Notes under the pieces: model-generated | Databases searched by the model: none | Told to the model about the DNA's origin: nothing | What the model saw: only the letters and a program-made list of their open reading frames with translations | Source: Candidatus Colwellia aromaticivorans | GTDB taxonomy: Bacteria > Pseudomonadota > Gammaproteobacteria > Enterobacterales > Alteromonadaceae | NCBI RefSeq assembly: GCF_003333305.1 | Contig: NZ_QOLD01000003.1 | Location: forward strand, 1-64,000 | DNA: 64,000 nucleotides | Direction of reading: 5' to 3' | Position numbers and translations under genes: made by a program | Shown here: positions 37,187 through 46,886 of the stretch, piece by piece | Layout: each line of letters starts with the position of its first letter | Position numbering within the stretch: the first letter of the stretch is position 1

Positions 37187-38937
37187 ATATGAGTTTAAAA
37201 TTACTAATGCTACTGGCTATTTTTGCCGTTAGCCAGACAGCCTTCGCCCTGACAAAAGTTACTGCCAGCGTTGATGCTAACCCTGTTATAAGTAATGAAT
37301 CAATTGTATTAACTGTTGTTGCTGATGACAGTGTTGAACGTGATAGCTTAGATACAACGCCTTTATTGAAAGACTTTATCCTCGCGCGAACCGAAGTGAG
37401 TTCACAAACCAGTATGGTTAATTTTAAAACAAGTAGAACAACGCGTTGGCAAATAGTGTTGATTCCAAGACAAACGGGTAACTTAATTATTCCCGCTTTA
37501 ACCATTGATGATCATCATTCTAAAGCGATCAACGTGCAAGTCATCGAGCAAGATAGTGCCAACTCAACACAACAGCAAGATATTTTTATCACGACAGAAT
37601 TATCAGCCAACGATGTTTATGTGCAACAGTTACTCGCTTTAACGATAAAATTACATATTGGTGTTCAACTACAACGCGGTAGTTTAACTGAGCCGAACTT
37701 AACTAATGCGACTATTGAGCAAATAGGTAAAGATATAGAAAGCGAAGGAATTGTTAATGGTAAACGCTACCGCATAATCGAACGAACTTACGCTATTACA
37801 CCTGAGCAAAGTGGAAAATTCACCCTTGATACTCCGATGTTTTCAGGTGATGTTATGGTGCAGTCTAAACGCCGTTCTGGCTTTTTAAGCTTTGGCGAAA
37901 CCAAGCCAGTAAATATTTCAGGAGATAAGCTCACCCTAAATGTTCGACCCATTCCAGATAGTTACCCAATAGATGCGACTAGCAGTTGGCTACCTAGTGA
38001 GTTATTAACTTTGCACCAAGAATGGCAACCTGTCTCTTCACAAGGCAAGAATGAGTTTAAAGTCGGCGAACCAATTACCCGTACTATCACGTTAACTGCA
38101 GCAGGCCTTGGTAAAGCTCAGTTACCTAAAATAACAATGAATGCGCCTAACGGCTTGAAAATATATCCAGATCAAGCAGAGCTACATTCAAACTTAACCA
38201 AAGAGCGATTAATTAGCCAAAAAAGACAAAATTTTGCGATTGTTGCAAGTCGTGCAGGAGAATACATTTTACCTAAAATCACCATTGCTTGGTGGAATAC
38301 AGTAACAAACAAATATCAACAAGCCGTACTACCTGCGCAAACGATTACGGTGCGCGCTAATGCTGATCTACCCCAACCTCCTATAACAAACAATCCAGCA
38401 ACAACGAACACCTTATCGAATTCTGTATCAAATAATCCATTAATAAATAACACAGCAGATCCCCTATTAACACAGCCAATTGTTATTGAGAAAACAAGCT
38501 ATTTACAATGGTTATTTTTGGCTTTATGGGTACTTACTGCATTCGCATGGGCAACTCATGTGTTTTATTTAAAACGAAATAACTCGCTTAATACAGATAA
38601 CGTCAAGCACCAAAAAATTAATAACCATTACCTTGCCTTAATGGCAGCCTGTAAACAAAATAATGCTGAACAAGCCTTAAGTTTAATTTTGCCTTGGTTA
38701 AATAACTTAAGTTCTCATCATGACAATATTGAAATATCTACTTTGGCAGCAGCATTAACACACATAAATAATGAAGCATTTACTTGTGCTATTAATGATG
38801 TTCAACAACACTTATATGGTAAAAAATCAGTTGAAAGCTCATGGGTTGGAGAAGACTTATTAAAAGCTATTCAACAGGTCAATGCAGCTGGTTTTGAGGA
38901 AAACACTACCAGCAAATTTACTTTAAATCCAAACTAA
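37180..38937 (+). CDS. BatD-like protein
   Basis: Exported BatD-family protein of 585 aa with a signal peptide (LLMLLAIFAVSQTAFA), a long beta-rich periplasmic region and a C-terminal membrane helix (about 445-465, WLFLALWVLTAFAWATHVFYL). GTG 37180 lies 10 nt after AAGGAG; ATG 37189 is the alternative start and would be just after the upstream stop codon. Last Bat gene; a sigma-factor gene follows 9 nt later. Confidence 0.88.
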   Translation: MVNMSLKLLMLLAIFAVSQTAFALTKVTASVDANPVISNESIVLTVVADDSVERDSLDTTPLLKDFILARTEVSSQTSMVNFKTSRTTRWQIVLIPRQTGNLIIPALTIDDHHSKAINVQVIEQDSANSTQQQDIFITTELSANDVYVQQLLALTIKLHIGVQLQRGSLTEPNLTNATIEQIGKDIESEGIVNGKRYRIIERTYAITPEQSGKFTLDTPMFSGDVMVQSKRRSGFLSFGETKPVNISGDKLTLNVRPIPDSYPIDATSSWLPSELLTLHQEWQPVSSQGKNEFKVGEPITRTITLTAAGLGKAQLPKITMNAPNGLKIYPDQAELHSNLTKERLISQKRQNFAIVASRAGEYILPKITIAWWNTVTNKYQQAVLPAQTITVRANADLPQPPITNNPATTNTLSNSVSNNPLINNTADPLLTQPIVIEKTSYLQWLFLALWVLTAFAWATHVFYLKRNNSLNTDNVKHQKINNHYLALMAACKQNNAEQALSLILPWLNNLSSHHDNIEISTLAAALTHINNEAFTCAINDVQQHLYGKKSVESSWVGEDLLKAIQQVNAAGFEENTTSKFTLNPN

Positions 38938-38946
38938 TCTCAAAAA

Positions 38947-39534
38947 ATGAAAGTATTTGGAAATAAAAAAACACCTGCTCAGGTCTTAGATACTGAACCT
39001 TCTAAAAACAGTGACAGCATGGCAACTAAACAAGTTAGGTACGAAGCACTAGTAAAGGCTCTGCACGGCGATTTATACCGATATGCTTATTGGTTAACGC
39101 ATGAAAAGCAGGTTGCCGAAGATTTAGTGCAGGAGACATTTTTAAGGGCATGGCGCGCACTTGATTCATTGAAAGATGAAAAAGCAGCAAAGTCATGGTT
39201 GATTACCATTTTAAGACGCGAAAATGCAAGACGTTTTGAGCGTAAACGTTTTGATATGAGTGAATATGAAGAAGCCAGTGTTATGGATACAAAATCTACT
39301 ACCACTGAGCAAATAATAGAGAATCAATGGCTAAGAGACAAAATAGCACAATTACCACCCGAATACTCTGAGCCATTGGTATTACAAGTACTGGGTGGCT
39401 ATAGCGGTGAAGATATTGCTAGCATGCTTAGTTTGAATAAAAATACTGTGATGACACGTTTATTTAGAGCCCGTAACCAGTTAAAAGATGCTTTAGAAAA
39501 AGAGCCAGAAAAGATGAGGCTTCTCCATGAATGA
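38947..39534 (+). CDS. ECF-type RNA polymerase sigma factor
   Basis: A 195-residue sigma-70 family group IV protein. Region 2 (about 30-100, LYRYAYWLTHEKQVAEDLVQETFLRAWRAL) and region 4 (about 125-185, LPPEYSEPLVLQVLGGYSGEDIASMLSLNKNTVMTRLFRARNQLK) are visible. The stop overlaps the next gene by 8 nt. That next gene encodes a membrane protein with a zinc-less anti-sigma layout, so the pair probably forms a sigma/anti-sigma unit. Confidence 0.92.
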   Translation: MKVFGNKKTPAQVLDTEPSKNSDSMATKQVRYEALVKALHGDLYRYAYWLTHEKQVAEDLVQETFLRAWRALDSLKDEKAAKSWLITILRRENARRFERKRFDMSEYEEASVMDTKSTTTEQIIENQWLRDKIAQLPPEYSEPLVLQVLGGYSGEDIASMLSLNKNTVMTRLFRARNQLKDALEKEPEKMRLLHE

Positions 39535-40300
39535 TAATCACACGAGTGATAGCGATATGCCTAAAATTAATACCCCCATTAACAAAATGGATGACTTGCA
39601 ATATAGACGTAGCATATACGCTGATCCAACTAGCCAAGATGAAGATGTTATTGCGGCACAAGATGCAGATCCGGCTAAAAAACGACTTGCGCAAGAGCTT
39701 CACTTATTTGATGAAAAATTAAAGCAAGCCATGAAAGTTCCTGTGCCTGATGACTTATGTAACAAGCTACTGTTACGTCAAACATTAGCCAGCCATCAAC
39801 AAGAAAAACGTAAATCTCGTGTACATTTAGCGCTCGCAGCTTCTGTTGCTATTATTGCTGGTTTAGTAGTAAATTACTTACAGTTTTCCAATAGTTACAC
39901 TAATTTAGGTGATTATGCATTAGCGCATGTTTACCATGAACAAAACGATTTTTATAATGATGATAATAACCGAGTAAGCTTAACGTCATTGAATAAAAAA
40001 ATGACTACCTTTAACGGCAGCTTTAGTGAATCATTAGGGGAGTTAATTTCAGCAGACTACTGTCGCTTTGATGGTATGAAAAGTTTGCATCTGGTTTTTC
40101 AAGGGTTAACCGATACGGTCACTGTATTTGTTGTGCCTAAAGAAGAGCATTTAGCCTTCACTAATAAATTTAGTGATAATAAGCTACAAGGTGAATCACT
40201 TGGTTTTAAACAGGCTAACATTCTTGTTGTCGCTGATAAAAATGAATCGCTAGAGCTTTGGCAACGTAAGATTAATGACAATATTTCTTGGTCTATATAA
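39527..40300 (+). CDS. DUF3379-type putative anti-sigma protein
   Basis: A 257-residue single-pass membrane protein. The N-terminal 95 residues are cytosolic-type and charged, a transmembrane segment lies at about 103-122 (LALAASVAIIAGLVVNYLQF) and the rest is likely periplasmic. This topology and the 8-nt overlap with the sigma gene fit an anti-sigma factor of the DUF3379 kind. No HxxxCxxC zinc motif is present. Confidence 0.75.
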   Translation: MNDNHTSDSDMPKINTPINKMDDLQYRRSIYADPTSQDEDVIAAQDADPAKKRLAQELHLFDEKLKQAMKVPVPDDLCNKLLLRQTLASHQQEKRKSRVHLALAASVAIIAGLVVNYLQFSNSYTNLGDYALAHVYHEQNDFYNDDNNRVSLTSLNKKMTTFNGSFSESLGELISADYCRFDGMKSLHLVFQGLTDTVTVFVVPKEEHLAFTNKFSDNKLQGESLGFKQANILVVADKNESLELWQRKINDNISWSI

Positions 40301-40313
40301 TTAGCAACCTCAT

Positions 40314-40380
40314 GGATATTCTCCTCTTTATACCCAAGTTAATAGTTAATAGTTAATAGTTAATAGAGTGAAGAATATCC
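40314..40380. repeat. Inverted repeat with AGTTAAT tandem repeats in the loop
   Basis: GGATATTCTCCTCTT at 40314 pairs imperfectly with the end AGAGTGAAGAATATCC at 40365-40380. The loop holds TATACCC and four copies of AGTTAAT. It lies between the convergent anti-sigma and diguanylate cyclase genes and could end transcription from both sides; it is not a classical hairpin with a T-run. Confidence 0.45.
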
Positions 40381-40386
40381 TACAGG

Positions 40387-41328
40387 TTAGACTGCATTAC
40401 TTGCAACATCATGGATCTTTTCATATATGCAAATTTTATTTCTTCCTGTAGATTTTGCTTGGTAGAGTGCTTTATCCGATCGAGAATAAATTTCATAGAA
40501 TTCTTTATCACCCTCTGTATAAGTAGAAACCCCTAAGCTTACTTTTGGCTGAATTTCCCCAGACCAATCTCCAGTGATATAGGAAGAATCTATCAACATT
40601 CTTATTTTTTCAGCAATTAATTGTGCCGATTGACTATGCGTATTAGGAAGTAACACTGCATATTCTTCACCGCCAACTCTAGCGATTATATCTTCTTTTC
40701 TAAGTAAGCTTTTCGCTTTAGCTGCAACAAATTGAATAACGTGATCACCAACAAGGTGTCCATACTCATCATTTATGCCTTTAAATAAATCAATATCTAT
40801 CATGATTAAAGACAGATTTTTATTATGACGAATTGATTCAGAGAGAAACTGATCTGCTAATTTAAAGAAAACACGACGATTAAACAAACCCGTCAATGGA
40901 TCTGTTGTCGCCTCTATTTCTAACTTTTTTTGTAAATAGTGACTTTCAGTAATATCTGTTGAAACACAAAGAACACCTACAATTTCCCGATGGATATTAA
41001 AGATAGGCTTTTTTGATGACAAGTAAACTTTCTTTTCATCTGTCAGCTTGATAATGCTGACTTCTTTTTTTTCAATAGAATCACCAAAATTCAACACCCT
41101 TTCATCACTGTCTATCACATCAGAATAAGTTGAAAAATCAAAAAGTTCACTATCAGTCAAACTAAGTATTGAATCAAAATTTTCTTTAAAAAGAGCGGTT
41201 AATTTTTGATTGGCATAAATATATTTTTTATCTCTACCCTTAACTGAAACATAAGCACCCATATGATTTAAGACAAGCTGAGATAACTCTAAACTGGCTT
41301 CTAGTTTATCTTGTCCTATTGTTATCAT
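40387..41328 (-). CDS. PAS-GGDEF diguanylate cyclase (GGEEY)
   Basis: A 313-residue protein with a PAS domain (about 15-130, with YANQKL and VLCVSTDITE) and a GGDEF domain (about 140-300). The motif is GGEEY, with Tyr in place of Phe, and the I-site is RKED (RxxD). The remaining signatures (IDIDLFKGINDEYGHLVGD, AKSTGRNKI) are intact, so cyclase activity is likely. GGAG lies 6 nt before the ATG. Monocistronic. Confidence 0.9.
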   Translation of the reverse strand: MITIGQDKLEASLELSQLVLNHMGAYVSVKGRDKKYIYANQKLTALFKENFDSILSLTDSELFDFSTYSDVIDSDERVLNFGDSIEKKEVSIIKLTDEKKVYLSSKKPIFNIHREIVGVLCVSTDITESHYLQKKLEIEATTDPLTGLFNRRVFFKLADQFLSESIRHNKNLSLIMIDIDLFKGINDEYGHLVGDHVIQFVAAKAKSLLRKEDIIARVGGEEYAVLLPNTHSQSAQLIAEKIRMLIDSSYITGDWSGEIQPKVSLGVSTYTEGDKEFYEIYSRSDKALYQAKSTGRNKICIYEKIHDVASNAV

Positions 41329-41415
41329 ATAAACTCCTTTTCAGTATAACGACAATACATTCTGTTGAATTGATACTCGAGCTATATAAAGCTTTAATTA
41401 CACTGATATAAGAGT

Positions 41416-41805
41416 TTAGCTATACATTTTTTCCGCAATTGAGCAATTATCTGCGTTACAGTCGGAATTACAGCTATCAATTAAATTATTAATATTTTGT
41501 TCAATACGGTGTAAGTGTGCTATTTCATTTTTGATACTTTCTAACTTACTGTTAGCTAAATCATGAAATAACTTACATCCAGAAGATAAGTTATCAAGCG
41601 TACGTATTTCATTTAATGTAAAGCCTAAGCTTTTGGCATTAATAATGAATTTAAGTCGCTCTATTGTGTCAAATTGATACTGCCTAAAGCCATTTAATGG
41701 TTTTTCCGGTTGAGCAACCAACCCTTGACGTTGATAAAACCTGATAGTTTCAACACTGATCCCTACTGCACTGGCTAACTTGCCAATTGTCATTGTTTTG
41801 CCCAT
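41416..41805 (-). CDS. MerR-family metal-responsive regulator
   Basis: A 129-residue helix-turn-helix activator. The DNA-binding end (TIGKLASAVGISVETIRFYQRQGL) and the dimerisation helix are seen. Cysteines lie in SGCKLF, LIDSCNSDCNADNCS, in the arrangement of MerR mercury-sensing proteins (one Cys before the long helix, a pair or more after it). No mer genes are adjacent. AAGGAG stands 4 nt before the first ATG. The DNA target is unknown. Confidence 0.8.
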   Translation of the reverse strand: MGKTMTIGKLASAVGISVETIRFYQRQGLVAQPEKPLNGFRQYQFDTIERLKFIINAKSLGFTLNEIRTLDNLSSGCKLFHDLANSKLESIKNEIAHLHRIEQNINNLIDSCNSDCNADNCSIAEKMYS

Positions 41806-41873
41806 ACCACTCCTTAACGCTACTTAACACAAAATGTAGCTAACACTTTTAAAATATAGACAAATTATCCATG

Positions 41874-42137
41874 TATACCCGTGACCATTCAAAGTGCAGG
41901 TTTCAGTGGGAGAAAAAAACGATTTAAACAAGGTATTGATTGCGGAGAATGGTTATTCCCTTGTCAAAATCAATAAGGCAGTATAAATCGTTTTTAGCCC
42001 CATCGGAGAAGTACCTGAGCAATCCCATTTTATTGTTGCGCCAAAGAAATAGGGAATAACCATGATTTAATTGACGTGCCTCAAGCTGAAATTGCTCATG
42101 TACTCTGAATCTAGCACTTTAAATGATTACGGGTATA
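41874..42137 (-). repeat. Family-1 repeat, copy F (divergent, inverted core)
   Basis: Arms TATACCCGTGACCATTCAAAG and the complement of CTTTAAATGATTACGGGTATA. The core, read on the minus strand, contains CCTTATTGATTTTGACAAGG and GCAATCAATACCTTG, i.e. the core is reversed relative to the arms in copies B-E. The hairpin part of those copies is replaced by other sequence, including a second near-copy of GGGAATAACCAT. Confidence 0.8.
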
Positions 42138-42225
42138 TAATAAACTCCGTACCTATGTACTAAGTCAACAATAAAGTTAATAAACTTTTACAAGCATGAC
42201 AAAAAACCACTAATTTTTACATCGA

Positions 42226-42253
42226 GTTAACTGGTAGTTAACTGGTAGTTAAC
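42226..42253. repeat. 11-bp tandem repeat (GTTAACTGGTA)
   Basis: Two full 11-bp units and a half unit of GTTAACTGGTA lie between repeat copy F and the selO stop. Each GTTAAC is a palindrome. No function evident. Confidence 0.6.
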
Positions 42254-42305
42254 GTTGAGAGATAGGGAACGTCTTAATTTTTTGGGTTATATTTTATAAA
42301 TAATG

Positions 42306-43883
42306 CTAAGTACCACAAAAAGTCTGATAATATCTATCGCCATCCTTTGGTAATTCTTGATATTTATTTGTCGCTTCTATTTCTTGATAAGGTGAACGCA
42401 ATACTCGAAGGAACCCCTCAACCGTATCAGTAATGACTTCTTTCGTTGAATTTTTCATACAAGTTAAATCATTAGCAATAGCATTTTCACAGAATTCAAG
42501 TATTGCCTCAATGTGATGATTTCTCGGGATAACAACAGGGTTATTTTTTCTCATTAAATCTTGAGCTTGTTGATATTTATTTTGCGGATGACTTTCGTGT
42601 TCCAGCTCTTCTTGCCTAAGTACTACTAACCACGTTTGGTACCAATCACCCAATTTACTTTGTAGTTCTTGCGCTTTTACATCATCCGTTAAGGATTGTG
42701 TTAGCTGTAGAAAGGTTTGTGTATAGTCTAGGTTTTGCGTTTGCATTAGGGTTAATAAATCACTAATCAATGATTTATTATTTAAAGCCGTATCTTTTAT
42801 ACCAAGTTTTTTACCGTACATAGTGAAATACGCTACATCAAACTTATCCGTGTATTGATGGATCAGTGCTTCAACCTTCGTTAACGCCTGTTGCTCTTGT
42901 TCTTCTTTAGTGAGTTTCTTATCACTAACCTCTATCAATAACGGTATTAAACAATCCGCTAATCGAGCCATATTCCATTGTGCAATTTTCCCTTGGCTAC
43001 CAAACGCATACCGACCATATTCATCGATAGAGCTAAAAACCTTATTTTCATTGTATTCCCCTAACATAGCACAAGGGCCAAAATCGAGCGTTTCACCGCA
43101 AATAGCGGTATTGTCAGTATTCATTACCCCATGAATAAAGCCAATGCGTAACCATTCAACAACTAAAGTGATTTGATTGCCAATAACACTCGCTAAAAAC
43201 GCTAATATACGCTGATCAGACGATAGAGGAATATTACTTCCAGTTTTATCGGCATCTATTTCAGGAAAATGGCGCTTTATACTGTAATCAACCAATGCTT
43301 GTAATGATGTCATATCACCTCTAGCAGCAAAGTATTGAAAAGTACCAACCCGAATATGGCTAGCAGCAACACGGGTAACAACAGCGCCGGCTTTAGTTAA
43401 GCCTCTATTGATCATTTCTCCGGTAGCAGCCACTGATAAACAACGAGACGTTGGTACACCAAGTGCGAATAATGCTTCACTCATGATGTATTCTCTAAGC
43501 GCTGGCGCTAAAGCACATTTTCCATCGCCTCGTCTTGAAAAACCCGTTTGCCCTGAGCCTTTCAATTGAATATCCCGACGTGCATTATCTTTATCTATTA
43601 CTTCACCAATTAAGTGCGCTCGACCATCACCTAATTGAGGATTAAAATGACCAAATTGATGTCCTGAATAAGCAAGTGCTATTGATTCAGCACCATGAGG
43701 CAGTTGATTACCAGAACAGTATTGAGACAACAATATATGATTATCTTGTACATTTTCAGGTATAAGCAAATTATTAGCTAATGCTTTATTCCATAATAAA
43801 AGTGTAGGTGATGTAACCTTTTCCGGTAAAGTTCGCTGAAAAAACTGTTCGCCTAACTTAATATAGGTATTAGAAAATTTCAT
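42306..43883 (-). CDS. selO: Protein adenylyltransferase SelO
   Basis: Pseudokinase-fold enzyme that transfers AMP to proteins (YdiU/SelO family). Family stretches include AYSGHQFGHFNPQLGDGRAHLIGE near residue 70, LKGSGQTGFSRRGDGKCAL, ALREYIMSEALFALGVPTSRCL and HGVMNTDNTAICGETLDFGPCAML. The C-terminus ends YQTFCGT, where the selenocysteine of eukaryotic SelO is replaced by Cys, as in bacteria. 525 aa, complete. Confidence 0.94.
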   Translation of the reverse strand: MKFSNTYIKLGEQFFQRTLPEKVTSPTLLLWNKALANNLLIPENVQDNHILLSQYCSGNQLPHGAESIALAYSGHQFGHFNPQLGDGRAHLIGEVIDKDNARRDIQLKGSGQTGFSRRGDGKCALAPALREYIMSEALFALGVPTSRCLSVAATGEMINRGLTKAGAVVTRVAASHIRVGTFQYFAARGDMTSLQALVDYSIKRHFPEIDADKTGSNIPLSSDQRILAFLASVIGNQITLVVEWLRIGFIHGVMNTDNTAICGETLDFGPCAMLGEYNENKVFSSIDEYGRYAFGSQGKIAQWNMARLADCLIPLLIEVSDKKLTKEEQEQQALTKVEALIHQYTDKFDVAYFTMYGKKLGIKDTALNNKSLISDLLTLMQTQNLDYTQTFLQLTQSLTDDVKAQELQSKLGDWYQTWLVVLRQEELEHESHPQNKYQQAQDLMRKNNPVVIPRNHHIEAILEFCENAIANDLTCMKNSTKEVITDTVEGFLRVLRSPYQEIEATNKYQELPKDGDRYYQTFCGT

Positions 43884-43925
43884 TTATTTAACCTTTATTG
43901 CAACTTATTATTCACCATGGTTGAT

Positions 43926-45413
43926 TTAATTATGAACTGTCAACATTTCATCATGTTTAGCTAAAATGGCTGCATCACTTTGTGGAGACATATTACTAAC
44001 AATATAAATAACGAGTGAACATAAAATGAAGCCAGGAACTATTTCATACATTATTGAACTTAATGATTGACCGTCAATTTTAAGAGGAGCATAAATCCAA
44101 AACAGTACCGTTGCAGCGCCAGTGACCATACCTGATAATGCGCCATTTCTCGTCATTCTTTTCCAGTATAAACTGCCAATAACTACAGGGCCAAATGCGG
44201 CACCAAAACCAGCCCAAGCATTACTCACTAAGGATAATATTGAACTATCGCGATCATAGGCTAAATATATAGCGACTAGTGCAACAATAGCCACTGAGAT
44301 GCGCCCAACTAAAACTTGTTGTTTGTCATTAGCATCTTTATGTAAAAAGGTTTTATAAAGATCCTCAGTTAACGAACTTGAAGTGACTAATAGCTGCGAA
44401 GAAATAGTACTCATAATTGCCGCTAATATAGCAGCTAGAAGAAAGCCAGCAATTAATGGGCTAAAAAGAATTTGTGATAATACGATAAAAATAGTTTCAG
44501 GATCATCAAGTGTTAATCCTGTTTTAGCGACATAAGCGATACCTGAAAATCCAGTGGCCATAGCTCCTATAATAGCCACGATCATCCAACTCATTCCTAT
44601 ACGACGTGCTGTTGGCATGTCTTTGACGTGACGAATTGCCATAAATCGAACAATAATATGTGGTTGACCAAAATACCCTAAGCCCCATGCCATTGAAGAA
44701 ATTATTCCTATGACACTAACACCACTAAAAATATCTAACAGCTCAGGATTAATGTGACTAATGCTAGCTTGCATTTCCACCAAACCACCCACTTCATTGA
44801 TAGTAACAACAGGTACTAATACTAAGGCAATAAACATAATACACCCTTGTACAAAATCAGTTAAGCTAACCGCTAAAAAACCACCAAACAGTGTATAGGC
44901 AACTACTACACCTGCTGTAACATACAAACCCACTTCATAGTTCAGCCCAAAAGAGCTTTCAAAGAGCTTACCGCCAGCAACAAGTCCACTAGATGTGTAA
45001 AGCGTAAAAAATACTATAATAACCACCGATGAAACTATACGTAACATGCGTGACTTATCATTAAATCGATTTTCAAAAAAATCTGGTAAAGTGATAGAGT
45101 CATTCGCCACTTCAGTATAGGTTCTAAGGCGCGGAGCAACGATAAGGTAATTTAAAAAGGCCCCAATAACTAAGCCTATCGCTATCCATAAACTACTCAT
45201 TCCTGAGATGTACATAGCGCCGGGTAAGCCCATTAACATCCAACCACTCATATCAGAAGCGCCAGCAGAAAGTGCAGCAACACTTGGACTTAAGCTTCTA
45301 CCGCCGAGCATATAACCAGAAACATCACTAGTGGATTTTTTATAGGCATAAAAGCCTATTCCTAACATAACAATGAAATATAGTGCTAAAGAAATTAACG
45401 TACCCAGTTCCAA
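43926..45413 (-). CDS. putP: Sodium/proline symporter PutP
   Basis: A 495-residue SSS-family transporter with about 13 membrane helices. Characteristic stretches: GYMLGGRSLSPSVAALSAGASDMSGWMLMGLPGAMY, the core GGFLAVSLTDFVQG and YFGQPHIIVRFMAIRH, all typical of PutP. Imports proline with sodium. It starts with an ATG at 45413 and is monocistronic; no put dehydrogenase gene is nearby. Confidence 0.93.
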   Translation of the reverse strand: MELGTLISLALYFIVMLGIGFYAYKKSTSDVSGYMLGGRSLSPSVAALSAGASDMSGWMLMGLPGAMYISGMSSLWIAIGLVIGAFLNYLIVAPRLRTYTEVANDSITLPDFFENRFNDKSRMLRIVSSVVIIVFFTLYTSSGLVAGGKLFESSFGLNYEVGLYVTAGVVVAYTLFGGFLAVSLTDFVQGCIMFIALVLVPVVTINEVGGLVEMQASISHINPELLDIFSGVSVIGIISSMAWGLGYFGQPHIIVRFMAIRHVKDMPTARRIGMSWMIVAIIGAMATGFSGIAYVAKTGLTLDDPETIFIVLSQILFSPLIAGFLLAAILAAIMSTISSQLLVTSSSLTEDLYKTFLHKDANDKQQVLVGRISVAIVALVAIYLAYDRDSSILSLVSNAWAGFGAAFGPVVIGSLYWKRMTRNGALSGMVTGAATVLFWIYAPLKIDGQSLSSIMYEIVPGFILCSLVIYIVSNMSPQSDAAILAKHDEMLTVHN

Positions 45414-45554
45414 ACGATTCCCCTTTAAAAATATATAATTTGTAGCTAAAAATTTTTCCCTGCTACGCTATCAAGAACTCAGACAGAAATATACCTTAGC
45501 ATTGATTATTCGTGAAAAAACAGGAAATCATTCCATAAATATAAAAAGATAATT

Positions 45555-45592
45555 TCCCGTTGAATCTTGCATCTTCAACAAGAACAGGTATA
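45555..45592. repeat. Family-1 right-end remnant (copy G)
   Basis: CCGTTGAATCTTGCATCTTCAACAAGAACAGGTATA resembles the terminal segment of copy C (GCTGAATCATGCATCTTC then ...ACGGGTATA). No left arm is visible. It lies about 40 bp before the EAL-HDOD start codon. Confidence 0.55.
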
Positions 45593-45633
45593 TTTATTAG
45601 TAATTGTTTTTATTATAAAGAATTGCTCAAACT

Positions 45634-46854
45634 ATGTACTTTTATGCCGCTAGACAGCCTATTTTAGACGCAAACAAAAATCTCTATGCTTATGAATTAC
45701 TTTTTCGCGATAGCATCGATAATGTTTTTCCTGAAATTGATGGTGACGAAGCGACTAGCAAAATAATTGAAGCGAGTAAATTCAACATGGGTATTAGTGA
45801 TTTTACTGGCAGTAAACCTGCTTTTATCAATTTCACTTTAGAAACCTTAATTCAAGGTTACCCTGAAATGCTAACCAATGAAGAAGTGGTTGTTGAAATA
45901 CTAGAAACGATCAAACCGGGTAAAAAATTATTAAAAATTTGCAAAGACTTATATAGTAAAGGCTATATCATTGCTTTAGATGATTATGTGCACCAAAGTG
46001 TTTGGTCGCATTTCTATCCTTTTATCAAAATTATTAAAGTTGATATTCAAGACACCAATTTTGATGAAATTAAACAAATTATCGAAGCGGTTAAAGATCA
46101 TCCTCATATTGAATTATTAGCCGAAAAAGTAGAAACGTATCAAGAATACGATCAAGCATTACAACTTGGTTTTAAGTATTTTCAAGGGTTCTTTTTTGCT
46201 AAGCCTGAAATGGTAAAAACTAAAAACTTATCACCATCCCAACTTGCTATGGCTGAATTATTATATGAAACCTCTAAACCTGAATTAGATTTAACTAGCA
46301 TAACCAATGTTTTTGAACGCGATGTATCTTTATCCTATAAATTGCTTCGCTATGCTAACTCCGCGATGTTTAGGCGCCGCAGTGAAATATCAACGATTAA
46401 ACAAGCATTAGTCATTCTCGGCTCAAGCGAATTAAAACGTTTTCTTGGTTTGATGTTTGCTGTGACTGCAAATCCAGATAAACCAACAGAATTGATAAAA
46501 GTAGCTATGACACGTGCTAAATTTTGTGAACTAGTCGCTAAAGATATGAAGTCTCAACTTGATGATTCCATCGCTTTTCTCACAGGACTATTATCTATGA
46601 TAGACGCTATTTTAGATGAGGAGTTGGAAATTGTGCTTGAAAAACTACCGTTGTCAAACGAGATTAAAGAGCCTCTACTCACTCGAAAAGGCGCGATGGC
46701 AGCAATCATAAAGTTAGTTGAATTTATTGAACATGCTCAATGGGATAAAACGAATTTTATTATGGAAAGACTCCAATTAAACAAAGTTAAAGCCGTTAAG
46801 CATTATAACGAAGCTCTTGCTTGGGCTGATGAACAAAGTCATTTAGCTGGCTAA
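45634..46854 (+). CDS. EAL-HDOD signalling protein (degenerate EAL)
   Basis: A 406-residue protein of the YuxH type: an EAL-fold part (about 1-200) and a HDOD domain (about 205-395). The EAL core has ELLFRD instead of EALxR, and ALDDYVHQS instead of DDFGTGYSS, so c-di-GMP hydrolysis is unlikely; it is probably a binding or scaffold protein. The HDOD part has LLRYANSAMFRRRSEISTIKQALVILGSSELKRF. It lies in its own transcription unit, 32 nt before the DUF3365 gene. Confidence 0.9.
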   Translation: MYFYAARQPILDANKNLYAYELLFRDSIDNVFPEIDGDEATSKIIEASKFNMGISDFTGSKPAFINFTLETLIQGYPEMLTNEEVVVEILETIKPGKKLLKICKDLYSKGYIIALDDYVHQSVWSHFYPFIKIIKVDIQDTNFDEIKQIIEAVKDHPHIELLAEKVETYQEYDQALQLGFKYFQGFFFAKPEMVKTKNLSPSQLAMAELLYETSKPELDLTSITNVFERDVSLSYKLLRYANSAMFRRRSEISTIKQALVILGSSELKRFLGLMFAVTANPDKPTELIKVAMTRAKFCELVAKDMKSQLDDSIAFLTGLLSMIDAILDEELEIVLEKLPLSNEIKEPLLTRKGAMAAIIKLVEFIEHAQWDKTNFIMERLQLNKVKAVKHYNEALAWADEQSHLAG

Positions 46855-46886
46855 CCTCTTACAATTAAATAACAGGGACGCACTTG

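Noticed and set aside
42226-42253. Operator for selO or merR
   Set aside because: GTTAACTGGTA repeats lie beyond the 3' end of selO and more than 400 bp from the merR start, so a promoter role is unlikely.
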